From Homarus americanus (taxonomy: Eukaryota; Arthropoda; Malacostraca; Decapoda; Nephropidae), in the NCBI RefSeq assembly GCF_018991925.1, contig NW_024751950.1:1-64000 (forward strand): a stretch of DNA of 64,000 nt. The letters run 5' to 3'. The position numbers were made by a program, and so were the translations under genes. Below the pieces are notes generated by a model that was not told where the DNA came from, ran no database searches, and saw nothing but the letters and a program-made list of their open reading frames with translations. This document shows, piece by piece, positions 14,101 through 25,303 of the stretch. Numbering within the stretch: position 1 is the first letter of the stretch; each line of letters begins with the position of its first letter.

Positions 14101-14470
14101 TGCTGTGTTACCTGGTGCTGTGTTACCTGGTGCTGTGTTACCAGTGCCCCTGTGCTGTGTTACCTGGTGCTGTGTTACCTGGTGCTGTGTTACCTAGGTG
14201 CTGTGCTACCTGGTGCTGTGTTACCTGGTGCTGTGTTACCTCGTGCTGTGTTTACCTAGCTGTGTTACCTGGTGCTGTGTTACCTGGTGCTGCGTTACCT
14301 GGTGCTGTGTTACTTAACGCTGTGTTACCTGGTGCTGTGTTACCTGATGCTGTGTTACCTAGTACTGTGTTACCTGATGCTGTGTTACCTGGTGCTGTGT
14401 TACCTGGTGCTGTGTTACCTGGTGCTGTGTTACCTGGTGCTGTGTTACCTGGTGTGTTCCTGGTGCTTTG
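11163..14470. repeat. 15-bp minisatellite (TGTTACCTGGTGCTG)n
   Basis: About 220 copies of a 15-bp unit with frequent small deletions. Because 15 is a multiple of three and the unit contains no stop in any plus frame, all three frames stay open for long stretches and translate as LPGAV, YLVLC or TWCCV pentapeptides. The minus strand is also partly open. I read this as non-coding tandem DNA: indels move freely between frames and there is no sign of frame preservation. Confidence 0.97.
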
Positions 14471-14511
14471 TTCCCCGTCGTCGTCGCCGCCCCGTCAAAA
14501 CCTTCACTAAC

Positions 14512-15468
14512 TCCTGACCTGACACTAACTAACCTGTAACTCCTGACCTGACACTAACTAACCTGTAACTCCTGACCTGACACTAACTAACCTGTAACTC
14601 CTGACCTGACACTATAACATGTAACTCCTGACCTGACACTGACTAACCTGCTCTGACACACTAACCGACCTGTAACTCCTGACCTGACACTAACTAACCT
14701 GCAACTCCTGACCTGACACTAACTAACCTGTAACTCCTGACCTGACACTAACTAACCTGTAAATCCTGACCTGACACTGACTAACCTGTAACTCCTGACC
14801 TGACACTAATCTGTAACTCCTGACCTGACACTAACCTGTAACTCCTGACCTGACACTAACTAACCTGTAACTCCTGACCTGACACTAACTAACCTGTAAA
14901 TCCTGACCTGACACTGACTAACCTGTAACTCCTGACCTGACACTAACCTGTAACTCCTGACCTGACACTAACTAAACTGTAAATCCTGATCTGACACTGA
15001 CTAACCTGTAACTCCTGACCTGACATTGACTAACCTGTAACACCTGACCTGACACTGACTAACCTGTAACTCCTGACCTGACACTAACTAACCTGTAACT
15101 CCTGACCTGACACTAACTAACCTGTACTCTGACCTGACACTAACTAACTCTAACTCTGACCTGACACTAACTGACCTGTAACTCCTGACCTGACACTGAC
15201 TAACCTGTAACACCTGACCAGACAATGACTAACCTGTAAATCCTGACCTGACTCTAACTAACCTGTAACTCCTGACCTGACACTAACTAACCTGTGACTC
15301 CTGACCTGACACTAACTAACCTGTAACTCCTGACACACTATCACCTGTAACTCCTGACCTGACACTAACTAACAACAGCTCCTGACCTGACACTAACTAA
15401 CCTGTAACTCCTGACCTGACACTAACCGACCTGTAACTCCTGACCTGACACTAACTAACCTGTCACAC
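14512..15468. repeat. 29-bp minisatellite
   Basis: About 33 copies of a 29-bp unit built from TAACTCCTGACCTGACAC and TAACTAACCTG. Variants include AAATCCTGA, CACCTGACC and GACTAACC. No unique spacers lie between units, so it is a tandem array and not an interspersed one. Confidence 0.95.
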
Positions 15469-15498
15469 TAACCTCCACCAGACTACTACCCACAAGTC

Positions 15499-15531
15499 CG
15501 ATAGATAATGAGGCTATTAAATTATCTATCG
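15499..15531. repeat. Perfect 11-bp inverted repeat with 11-nt loop
   Basis: CGATAGATAAT at 15499-15509 is the exact reverse complement of ATTATCTATCG at 15521-15531, separated by GAGGCTATTAA. It lies in the short non-repetitive joint between the 29-bp array and the G/T minisatellite. Confidence 0.75.
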
Positions 15532-15547
15532 ACCCGTATGACAGTGA

Positions 15548-18500
15548 GAGGTGTCAGGTAGAGAGGTGTGTTTGTGTTTTAGAGGTGTGTGTGTCAGGTA
15601 GAGGGTGTGTGTGTTACAGGTAGAGATGTGTGTTCAGGTTGTGTGTGTTACAGGTAGAGAGGGTGTGTGTGTTACAGGTAGAGAGTGTGTGTGTTACAGG
15701 TAGAGAGGTGTGTGTGTTACAGGTGAGAGATGTGTGTTACAGGTAGAGAGGTGTGTGTGTGTTACAGGTGAGAGAGGTGTGTGTGTGTTACAGGTAGAGA
15801 GGTGTGTGTGGTTACAGGTAGAGGGTGTGTGTGTGGGTAGAGGTGTGTGTGTGTTACAGGTAGAGAGGTGTGTGTGTGTGTACAGGTGAGGTGTGTGTGT
15901 TACAGGTAGAGAGTGTGTGTGTTACAGGTGAGAGGTGTGTGTTACAGGTAGAGGGTGTGTTGTGTTACAGGTAGAGAGGTGTGTGTGTGTTACAGGTAGA
16001 GGTGTGTGTGTTACAGGTAGAGGTGTGTGTGTGTTACAGGTAGAGGGGTGTGTGTTACAGGTAGAGGTGTGTGTGTTACAGGTAGAGAGGTGTGTGTGTG
16101 TGTGTTAGGTGGAGGTGTGTGTGTTACAGGTGGAGGTGTGTGTGTTACAGGTAGAGAGGTGTGTGTGTGTGTGTTACAGGTAGAGGTGTGTGTGTGTTAC
16201 AGGTAGAGGTGTGTGTTACGGTAGAGGTGTGTGTGTTACAGGTGGAGAGGTGTGTGTGTTACAGGTAGAGGTGTGTGTGTTACAGGTAGAGGTGTGTGTG
16301 TGTGTGTTACAGGTAGAGGTGTGTGTGTGTGTTACAGGTAGAGAGGTGTGTGTGTGTGTGTTACAGGTAGAGAGGTGTGTGTGTTACAGGTAGAGGTGTG
16401 TGTGTTACAGGTAGAGAGGTGTGTGTGTGTGTGTTACAGGTAGAGAGGGTGTGTGTGTGTGTTGCAGGTAGAGAGGTGTGTGTTTGTGTTACAGGTAGAG
16501 AGTGGTGTGTGTGTTACAGGTGGGGAGGTGTGTGTGTTACAGGTAGAGGGGTGTGTGTGTTACAGGTAGAGAGGTGTGTGTGTTACAGGTGGAGAGGTGT
16601 GTGTGTGTGTTGGGTAGAGAGGTGTGTGTGTGTGTGTTACAGGTGGAGGTGTGTGTGTGTTCAGGTGGGGGTGTGTGTGTTACAGGTAGGGGTGTGTGTG
16701 TGTTACAGGTGGAGGTGTGTGTGTGTGTTGGGTAGAGGTGTGTGTGGTGTGTTACAGGTGGGGAGGTGTGTGTGTGTGTTGTTACAGGGTAGAGAGGTGT
16801 GTGTGTGTTACAGGTAGGGAGGTGTGTGTGTTACAGGTAGGGAGGTGTGTGTGTGTGTGTTACAGGTAGAGAGGTGTGTGTGTTACAGGTAGAGGGGTTG
16901 TGGTGGGTGTGTGTGTTTACAGGTAGAGAGGTGTGTGTGTTACAGGTGGAGAGGTGTGTGTGTGTGTGTTAAGGTGGAGAGGTGTGTGTGTTACAGTTAG
17001 GGAGGTGTGTGTGTGTGTTACAGGTGGGGAGGTGTGTGTGTGTGTTGCAGGTAGAGAGGTGTGTGTGTGTTACAGGGTAGAGAGGTGTGTGTGTGTGTTA
17101 CAGGTAGAGGTGTGTGTGTTACAGGTAGAGAGGTGTGTGTGTGTTACAGGTAGAGAGGTGTGTGTGTTACAGGTAGAGGTGTGTGTGTGTGCAGGTAGAG
17201 AGGTGTGTGTGTTACAGGTAGAGAGGTGTGTGTGTTACAGGTAGAGAGGTGTGTGTTACAGGTAGAGGTGTGTGTGTGTTACAGGTAGGAGGTGTGTGTG
17301 TTACAGGTAGAGAGGTGTGTGTGTTACAGGTGGGGTGTTGTTGTTACAGGTAGAGAGGTGTGTGTGTGTGTTACAGGTAGAGAGGTGTGTGTGTGTGTGT
17401 TACAGGTAGAGAGGTGTGTGTGTGTGTTACAGGTAGAGAGGTGTGTGTGTTACAGGTAGAGAGGGTGTGTGTGTTACAGGTAGGAGGTGTGTGTGTTACA
17501 GGTAGAGGTGTGTGTGTTACAGGTAGAGATGTGTGTGTGTTACAGGTAGAGGTGTGTGTGTTACAGGTGGGGGTGTGTGTGTTGCAGGTGGGGGGTGTGT
17601 GTGTGTGTTACAGGTGGGGGTGTGTGTGTTACAGGTGGGGGTGTGTGTGTGTTACAGGTGGAGGTGTGTGTGTGTGTGTTGCAGGTGGGGAGGGTGTGTG
17701 TGTTACAGGTAGAGAGGGTGTGTGTGTTACAGGTGGGGAGGGTGTGTGTGTGTTACAGGTGGGGGTGTGTGTGTTACAGGTGGGGGGTTGTGTGTGTGTT
17801 GCAGGGTGGGGGGTGTGTGTGTGTGTGTTGCAGGTGGGGGTGTGTGTGTTACAGGTGGAGGTGTGTGTGTGTTGTTACAGGTGGGGAGGTTGTGTGTTGC
17901 AGGTGAGGGTGTGTGTGTGTTACAGGTAGAGGTGTGTGTGTTACAGGTGGGGGTGTGTGTGTGTTGCAGGTGGGGTGTGTGTGTGTGTTGCAGGTGGGGG
18001 TGTGTGTGTTGCAGGGGTGGGGGGTGTGTGTGTGTTACAGGTGGGGGTGGTGTGTGTGTTACAGGTAGAGATGTGTTTGTGTTACAGGTAGGGGGTGTGT
18101 GTGTGTGTTACAGGTGGGGGGTGTGTGTGTTACAGGTGGGAGGGTGTGTGTGTGTGTTACAGGTGGAGAGGGTGTGTGTGTGTTACAGGTGGGGGGTGTG
18201 TGTGTGTTACAGGTGGGGGGTGTGTGTGTGTTGCAGGTGGGGTGTGTGTGTTACAGGTGGGGGGTGTGTGTGTGTGTTACAGGTGGGGTGTGTGTGTGTG
18301 TTGCAGGTGGGGAGGTGTGTGTGTTGCAGGTGGGGGGTGTGTGTGTGTGTGGGGTGGGGGTGTGTGTGTTGTTGCAGGTGGGGGGTGTGTGTGTGTTGGG
18401 TAGGGGGTGTGTGTGTGTGTTACAGGTGGGGGTGTGTGTGTTGGGTGGAGGTGTGTGTGTGTTGTTACAGGTGGGGGGTGTGTGTGTTACAGGTGGAGAG

Positions 18501-21321
18501 GTGTGTGTGTGTTACAGGTGAGGTGTGTGTGTGTGTACAGGTAGAGGGAGTGTGTGTTACAGGTGGGGGGGTGTGTGTTACAGGTGGGGGTGTGTGTTAC
18601 AGGTGGGGGGGTGTGTGTGTGTGTTGCAGGTGGGGGTGTGTGTGTTGCAGGTGTGTGTGTTACAGGTGGGGGTGTGTGTGTGTTGGGTGGGGGTGTGTGT
18701 GTGTTACAGGTGGGGGTGTGTGTGTGTTACAGGTAGGGGGTGTGTGTGTGTGTTGCAGGTAGAGGTGTGTGTGTTACAGGTGGGGGGTGTGTGTTACAGT
18801 GGGGGGTGAGTGTGTGTGTGTTGCGGTGGGGGTGTGTGTGTGTGTGTTACAGGTGAGAGGTGTGTGTGTTACAGGTAGAGGGTGTGTGTGTGTTACAGGT
18901 GGGGGGTGTGTGTGTGTGTTAGGTGGGGTGTGTGTGTTACAGGTGAGGTGTGTGTGTGTTACAGGGGGTGTGTGTGTGTTACAGGTGAGAGGTGTGTGTG
19001 TGTTGCAGTTAGGGGGTGTGTGTGTTACAGGTGAGAGTTGTGTGTGTTACAGGTGGGGGGTGTGTGTGTGTGCAGGTGGGGGTGTGTGTGTGTGTGTGCA
19101 GGTGGGGAGGTGTGTGTGTTACAGGTGGGGGGTGTGTGTGTACAGGTGGGGGTGTGTGTTACAGGTGGGGGGTGTGTGTGTGTTACGGGTGGGGGTGTGT
19201 GTGTGCAGGTGGGGGGGTGTGTGTGTTGCAGGTGGGGGGTGTGTGTGTGCAGGTGGGGGTGTGTGTGTGTGTGTTAAGGTGGGGAGGTGTGTGTGTGTGT
19301 TACAGGTGGGGGGTGTGTGTGTGTTACAGGTGGGGGGTGTGTGTGTTACAGGTGGGGGGAGGTGTGTGTGTTACAGGTGGGGAGGTGTGTGTGTGTGTTG
19401 CAGGTGGGGGTGTGTGTGTGTTACAGGTGGGGGGTGTGTGTGTTACAGGTGGGGGAGGTGTGTGTGTGTGTTGCAGGTGGGGGTGTGTGTGTGTTACAGG
19501 TGGGGGTGTGTGTGTTGCAGGTGGGGGGGTGTGTGTGTGTTGCAGGTGGGGAGGTGTGTGTGTTACAGGTGGGAGGTGTGTGTGTGTTGCAGGTGGGGGT
19601 GTGTGTGTTGCAGGTGGGGGGTGTGTGTGTTGCAGGTGGGGGTGTGTGTGTGTACAGGTGGGAGGTGTGTGTGTTACAGGTGGGGAGGTGTGTGTGTGTT
19701 GGGTGGGGAGGTGTGTGTGTTACAGGTGGGGGGGTGTGTGTGTGTTGCAGGTGGGGTGTGTGTGTTACTGGGTGGGGGTGTGTGTGTGCAGGTGGGGGTG
19801 TGTGTGTGTTGCAGGTGGGGGGGGTGTGTGTGTTGTTGGGTGGGGGTGTGTGTGTGTTGCAGGTGGGGGGAGGGTGTGTGTGTTGCAGGGGGGGGTGTGT
19901 GTGTTACAGGTGGGGAGGTGTGTGTGTTGCAGGGTGGGGAGGGTGTGTGTGTGTGTGGGTGGGGGGGGTTGTGTGCAGGTGGAGGGGTGTGTGTGTTGCG
20001 GGTGGGGGGTGTGTGTGTTACAGGTGGGGAGGTGTGTGTGTGTGTTACAGGTGAGGGGGTGTGTGTGTGTTACAGGTGGAGGTGTGTGTGTGTGTTACGG
20101 GTGGGGAGGTGTGTGTGTGTTACAGGTGAGAGGTGTGTGTGTGTGTTACAGGTGGGGGTGTGTGTGTGTTACAGGTGAGAGAGGTGTGTGTAGGAGGTTG
20201 TGTGTGTGTACAGGTGGGGTGTGTGTGTGTGCAGGTGGGGGAGGTGTGTGTGTTGGGTGAGAGGGGTGTGTGTGTGTTACAGGGTGAGAGGTGTGTGTGT
20301 GTGTCAGGTGGGAGGTGTGTGTGTGTGTTGCAGGTGAGGGAGGTGTGTGTGTTACAGGTGGGGGTGTGTGTGTGTTGCAGGTGGGGGGGGTGTGTGTTCA
20401 GGTGGAGGAGGTGTGTTACAGGTGGGGGTGTGTGTGTGTGTTACAGGTGGGGTGTGTGTGTGTGTTGCAGGTAGAGGTGTGTGTGTTACAGGTGGGGGGT
20501 GTGTGTGTTTGCAGGTGGGGGGTGTGTGTGTGTGTTGCAGGTGGGGGTGTGTGTGTGTGTTACAGGTGGGGGGTGTGTGTGTGTTACAGGTGGGGAGGTG
20601 TGTGTTGCAGGTGGGGGGTGTGTGTGTGTTACAGGTGGGGGGTGTGTGTGTGTGTTGCAGGTGGGGGGTGTGTGTGTTGCAGGGTGGGGGGGTTGTGTGT
20701 GTGCAGGTGGGGGTGTGTGTGTGTGTGCAGGTGGGGGGGTGTGTGTGTGTGTTGGTGGGGGGTGTGTGTGTTGCAGGTGGGGGTGTGTGTGTGTACCAGG
20801 TGGGGGAGGTGTGTGTGTTGCAGGTGGGAGGTGTGTGTGTTACAGGTGGGGGTGTGTGTGTGTGTTACAGGTGGGGGAGGTGTGTGTGTTACAGGTGGGG
20901 GTGTGTGTGTTGCGGGTGGGGGGTGTGTGTGTGTGTCAGGTGGGGGTGTGTGCAGGTGGGGGTGTGTGTGTGTTGCAGGTGGGGGGTGTGTGTGTTGCAG
21001 GGTGGGGAGGTGTGTGTGTTACAGGTGGGGTGTGTGTGTGTGTTACAGGTGGGGGAGTGTGTGTGTGTGTTGCAGGTGGGGAGGTGTGTGTGTTACAGGT
21101 GGGGAGAGGTGTGTGTGTGTGTTGCATGGGGGTTTTGCAGGGGGTGTGTTTTACAGGTGGGGTGTTTGTTTACAGGTAGAGAGGTGTGTGTGTTGTTACA
21201 GGTGAGAGGTGTGTGTGTGTGTACAGGTAGGGGGTGTGTGTGTGTGTTTGGTGGGGGGTGTGTGTGTGCAGGTGGGGGGTGTGTGTGTTGCAGGTTGGAG
21301 AGGTGTGTGTGTTACAGGTGG

Positions 21322-21367
<46 letters not shown>

Positions 21368-21410
21368 CAGGTAGAGATGTGTGTGTGTGTGTGTGTGTTT
21401 GGGTGGGGAG

Positions 21411-21446
<36 letters not shown>

Positions 21447-21460
21447 CAGGTAGAGGTGTG
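15548..21460. repeat. G/T-rich minisatellite, TTACAGGTAGAGAGGTGTGTG-type units
   Basis: About 5.9 kb of units of roughly 20-30 bp, each made of ACAGGTRGRG, a G run and a (GT)n stretch of variable length. The left half mainly has ACAGGTAGAGAGGTGTG. From about 17570 rightward the form is GCAGGTGGGGGGTGTG. Longer pure (TG)n runs close the array near 21325-21367 and 21415-21447. Open frames full of CVCVTGG are artefacts of the repeat. Dense runs of four or more G could form quadruplexes and (GT)n could form Z-DNA; this is inference. Confidence 0.96.
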
Positions 21461-21545
21461 TAAGCGCAGCTCTTGGGGCAGGCAAGACTGTAATGTTCGT
21501 CTTGCTTCCTCTCCGCTCCCGTGTTACCTGGGCGGTGGCTGACAG
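21461..21545. other. Short unique spacer between minisatellites
   Basis: Non-repetitive sequence of balanced composition between two G/T-rich arrays. No feature recognised. Confidence 0.6.
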
Positions 21546-22050
21546 GTGATGTGAGTACCTGTGTGTGGGGTGATGGGGTGAGGGGTGATGTGAGTACCTG
21601 TGTGTGAGGGTGATGGGGTGAGGGTGATGTGAGTACCTGTGTGTGGGGGTGATGGGGTGAGGGGTGATGTGGTGCCTGTGGGGGTGATGGGTGGGGGTGA
21701 TGGGAAGGGGTGATGTAGTGCCTGTGTGTGGGGGGTGATGGGGTGAGTACCTGTGTGTGGGGGTGACGGGGTGAGGGGTGATGTGAGTACCTGTGTGTGG
21801 GGGTGATGGGGTGGGGGGTGATGTGAGTACCTGTGTGTGGGGGTGATGGGGTGAGGGGTGATGTGAGTACCTGTGTGTGGGGGTGATGGGGTGAGGGGTG
21901 ATGTGAGTACCTGTGTGTGGGGGGTGGGTGGGGTGATGGGGGAGGGGTGATGTGAGTACCTGTGTGTGGGGGTGATGGGGTGGAGGTGATGGGGAGGGTG
22001 ATGGGGAGGGTGATGTGGTGTACCGGTGTGTGGTGGTGATGGGGAGAGAG
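21546..22050. repeat. 40-bp minisatellite
   Basis: About 12 copies of a unit of about 40 bp with the blocks GATGTGAGTACCTGTGTGTG and GGGGTGATGGGGTGAGGGGT. Some copies are shortened, for example near 21670-21740. Confidence 0.93.
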
Positions 22051-22474
22051 AGAGAGGATACAACTGGTCAGGCGTTTCTCTCACACATAAGATCTTCACT
22101 AGTTATCTTCCTCGTCTTCCTCTTACCACTTCTCTACTTCTCCTCCTTCTACCTTCCCTCTCCACTTCTTCCTCCTTAAATTCTGTTATCTATTCACTAT
22201 TCCTCCCTTGTTGTGTTGTGTGGGGGGCAGCTAGACACTACACACAAACCTTCAGTACTGAGCCTGGCAGACACTGGCGTGACCACCTCCTCACCCTCGA
22301 CTGTATATTAAGGTGAGCCTCTACTGCTGGGTGTCAGGGTTGCCAACATGACCACATATAGGTGTCAGGGTTGCCAATATATACTGTATATGAACCCTCA
22401 CTCATGTAAAAAGAACCCGACCCTCCCACCCTGCTCACCCGCACCCACACCTGACCTTGATAAAGATAATGTAA
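22051..22474. other. Spacer without recognisable gene
   Basis: Pyrimidine-rich at 22090-22170, then mixed composition. A short direct repeat, GGTGTCAGGGTTGCCAA, occurs twice at about 22329 and 22363. A modest open frame from about 22026 has no recognisable domain. Confidence 0.6.
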
Positions 22475-22537
22475 GGTTAGGTTAGGTTAGGTTTGGTTAG
22501 GTTAGGTTAAGTTTGGTTAGGTTAGGTTAGGTTAGGT
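22475..22537. repeat. Interstitial telomere-like (TTAGG)n tract
   Basis: About 12 pentamers of GGTTA/TTAGG with a few GTTTGG and GTTAAG variants. TTAGG is the canonical arthropod telomere repeat. Unique sequence on both sides shows that this is an internal tract, not a chromosome end. Confidence 0.88.
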
Positions 22538-22703
22538 ACCGTGCCAGGCCGGGGCAGCACGTGAGGGTACGGTAGTGCAGCCCGGAGCACAGGAAGGGGG
22601 CGTGCCCAGCAGGTAGGGCCAGACAGGTAGGTTTCCTCAGGGTGATAGTGAGACGCAATTAGTTCAGTTGTTATCGCTGGTAGCCAGACCTGGGCCCTTA
22701 TAC

Positions 22704-22916
22704 TCACCTGTCCCTATAAGGTTCTATTTTATCACAGTTTAAGATGTAGTGTTGGAGTGTGTGGCCATATGTCTGGTCACACACTTTGCAATTAGTTTTG
22801 TTCAGATCCTCTTGAGGGATATACTGCCAGAGTATATATCCTAACCTTAGTCTAGCTAACTGTACCCTGTACCTCACCTGCCATACAACAGCTAACTCAC
22901 CAGTGTATTGATTGTC
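22704..22916 (-). pseudogene. LINE C-terminal domain with CCHC-type knuckle, fragment
   Basis: Seventy codons stay open on the minus strand before a TGA. They contain QLARLRLGYILWQ, then a knuckle-like C-K-V-C ... H-T-L-Q-H-Y-I-L-N-C pattern. That combination is typical of the region after the RNase H domain in several non-LTR retrotransposons. There is no start codon, and an in-frame TAA lies directly upstream, so this is an isolated piece. The RNase H piece at 28311-28730, same strand, could belong to the same family; that is inference. Confidence 0.75.
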
Positions 22917-23235
22917 TTAAAGTGGAAAGTTATTGACAAACACAGAACATGTAAAATAAAGCCCTCAAATTACCCTAGGCTGCCCCATGATCACTAAAGT
23001 ACTTAATATGAGGAAAGAACTACTGTAGGTATGCAGTGTTAAAGATAGAATAACTGAAGTCAACCTCATGATAGCCCTGAGGCTTCTGCGTGGTGATCCT
23101 GATAACATTGTTTCCTTAAGTTACTAGAATGTATGAACCATGGGACTGGTGAGTCTAAATGGATCCAAACTACAGCTACACATATGAAGATGTTTGGACT
23201 TGACCATCTGTACAAAGTTGAGACACGAGAGTTTT
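22917..23235. other. Spacer, no gene seen
   Basis: Mixed composition with no recognised domain. Contains ATGTAAAATAAAGCCCTC at about 22949, a near match to the sequence downstream of the J1 LINE remnant. Confidence 0.5.
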
Positions 23236-23625
23236 GGTTTTTGGTGGGGGGGGAGGTGTAATTGGTGAAGGTGTGGTGGTGGTGTGGTGATAGGGGTGTG
23301 GTAGTGGGGTGTGGTGATGAGGGTGTGGTGGTGAGGTGTGGTGGTGAGGGTGTGGTGGTGATGGTGTGGTGGTGAGTGTGTGGTGGTGATGGTGTGCTGT
23401 GGTGTGATGGGAGGGTGTGGTGATGAGGGTGTGGTGGTGATGGTGTGATGGGGAGGGTGTGGTGATGAGGGTGTGGTGGTGAGGGTGTGGTGGTGGGGTG
23501 TGGTGGTGGGGTGTGGTGGGGTGAGGGGTTGTGGTGGTGGGGTGTGGTGTGGTGGTGGGGGTTGTGGTGGTGAGGGTGTGGTGGTGAGGTGTGGTGGTGA
23601 GGTGTGGTGGTGTGGTGGACCTGGA
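23236..23625. repeat. GTGGTGGTGAGG-type minisatellite
   Basis: Degenerate units of GTGTGGTGGTGAGG and GTGTGGTGATGAGG, G/T-rich on the plus strand. His/Pro/Thr-rich minus-strand frames are repeat artefacts. Confidence 0.92.
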
Positions 23626-23925
23626 GGAGGTAGGCAACAGGACATGACCACGTCCTCCCATGACCCTCCAGTGCAAGACGCTCGAGGATGCTTACACAGA
23701 TACTGGCACTGTGGTGGTGGCCTCCTCCTTCCCCTGCTGACTCCTCTTCCTTCCCCTCCTGTCCTCCTCTCCTCCTTCTGGACCCCCTCTCCTCCTCCAG
23801 GATGTATGGCTTGAACAACACGTAATTTCAGGAGGTTTACAGAGTACTGCCTAAGTTGCTGTATAGACCGTAGTTATTATTATAATTAATAATAATAATA
23901 TGTAATAATAATATTAATAAATAAT
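23626..23925. other. Spacer, no gene seen
   Basis: C/T-rich at 23690-23800, then AT-rich. No domain or motif recognised. Confidence 0.5.
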
Positions 23926-24121
<196 letters not shown>

Positions 24122-24149
24122 GTGGAAGTCACAAAGGTTCGTAATCTTC

Positions 24150-24766
24150 TTTATCTAGATACTTTAACTGAACACCAGTTAGGAGACAACATTACACTGA
24201 GACCCTACCTTAACTAGATGCCTTCACTTAACACCAGTTAGGAGACAACATTACACTGAGACTCTACCTTAACTAGATACCTTCACTTAACACCAGTTAG
24301 GAGACAACATTACACTGAGACTCTACCTTAACTAGTCTTAACACCAGTTAGGAGACAACATTACACTGAGACTCTACATCAACTAGATACCTTCATAACA
24401 CCAGTTGGAAGACAATACACTGACACTCTACCTTAACTAGATATACTTAACACCAGTTAGGAAGACAACATTACACTGAGACTCTACACCAACTAGATAC
24501 CTTCATAACACCAGTTAGGAGACAACATTACACTGAGACTTTACCTTAACTAGATACCTTCACTTAACACCAGTTAGGAACCAACATTACACTGAGACTA
24601 CCTTAACTAGATACCTTCACACCAGTTAGGAGACAACATTACACTGAGACTCTACCTTAACTAGATACCTTCGCTTAACACCAGTTAGGAGACAACATTA
24701 CACTGAGACTCTACCTCAACTAGATACCTTCACTTAACACCAGTTAGGAGACATTACACTGAGACT
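24150..24766. repeat. Second satA array, about 10-11 monomers
   Basis: Same 59-bp monomer and orientation as 1-8768, with ACCAGTTAGGAGACAACATT and CTTAACTAGATACCTTC. Several units carry short deletions (for example near 24330 and 24600). The first monomer is the most diverged (TATCTAGATACTTTAACTG). Confidence 0.96.
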
Positions 24767-24848
24767 CAAGGGATTAATTCATTGTACTCAAATAAAGAAT
24801 AATTGTACTCACAATTCTCAAGGTGTTGGCATTGTACTCAAAGAGGAG

Positions 24849-25303
24849 GTGCAGTGTTGGAACAGTGTGGAGGTGGTGGAGTGTTGGATCAGTGTGGAGG
24901 AGGTGGAGTGTTGGGACAGTGTGGAGGAGGTGGAGTGTTGGAACAGTGTGGAGGTGGTGGAGTGTTGGGACAGTGTGGAGGTGGTGGAGTGTTGGATCAG
25001 TGTGGAGGAGGTGGAGTGTTGGAACAGTGTGGAGGTGGTGGAGTGTTGGGACAGTGTGGAGGTGGTGGAGTGTTGGATCAATGTGGAGGAGGTGAAGAGT
25101 TGGAACAGTGTGGAGGAGGTGGAGTGTTGGGACAATGTGATGGAGTGTTGAGACACTGTAGAGGAGGTGGAGTGTTGGAACAGTGTGGAGGAGGTGGAGT
25201 GTTGGAACAGTGTGGAGGAGGTGGAGTGTTGGGACAGTGTGGAGGAGGTGAAGAGTTGGAACAGTGTGGAGGAGGTGAAGTGTTGGAACAGTGTGGAGGA
25301 GGT
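24849..25303 (+). repeat. 27-bp minisatellite, 17 copies, in frame with the esterase remnant
   Basis: Units of 27 bp such as TGTTGGAACAGTGTGGAGGA plus GGTGGAG. On the plus strand a frame open from ATG 24803 reads 17 tandem nonapeptides of the form VL(E/D/G)QCGGGG. The same frame continues without a stop into the SGNH esterase at 25304. No indel breaks the frame across 455 bases, unlike most arrays in this window. Whether it was ever translated is unknown. Confidence 0.9.

Noticed and set aside
11119..14259. Open frame of 1046 codons, Pro/Gly/Ala/Val- or Cys/Trp-rich
   Set aside because: It is produced by a stop-free 15-bp unit that is open in all plus frames. Indels switch frames freely, and there is no domain, start context or frame conservation.
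14512..15468. CRISPR-like array with a 29-bp repeat
   Set aside because: Units are directly tandem with no unique spacers, and the surroundings are eukaryotic mobile elements.
17387..21453. Long Cys/Val/Gly-rich open frames resembling metallothionein-like or cysteine-rich proteins
   Set aside because: TGTGTG gives Cys/Val in two frames of a minisatellite. Neighbouring frames are equally open, so this is not coding evidence.
22475..22537. A true telomere end
   Set aside because: Only about 60 bases with variants, and ordinary sequence with genes of LINEs continues on both sides.
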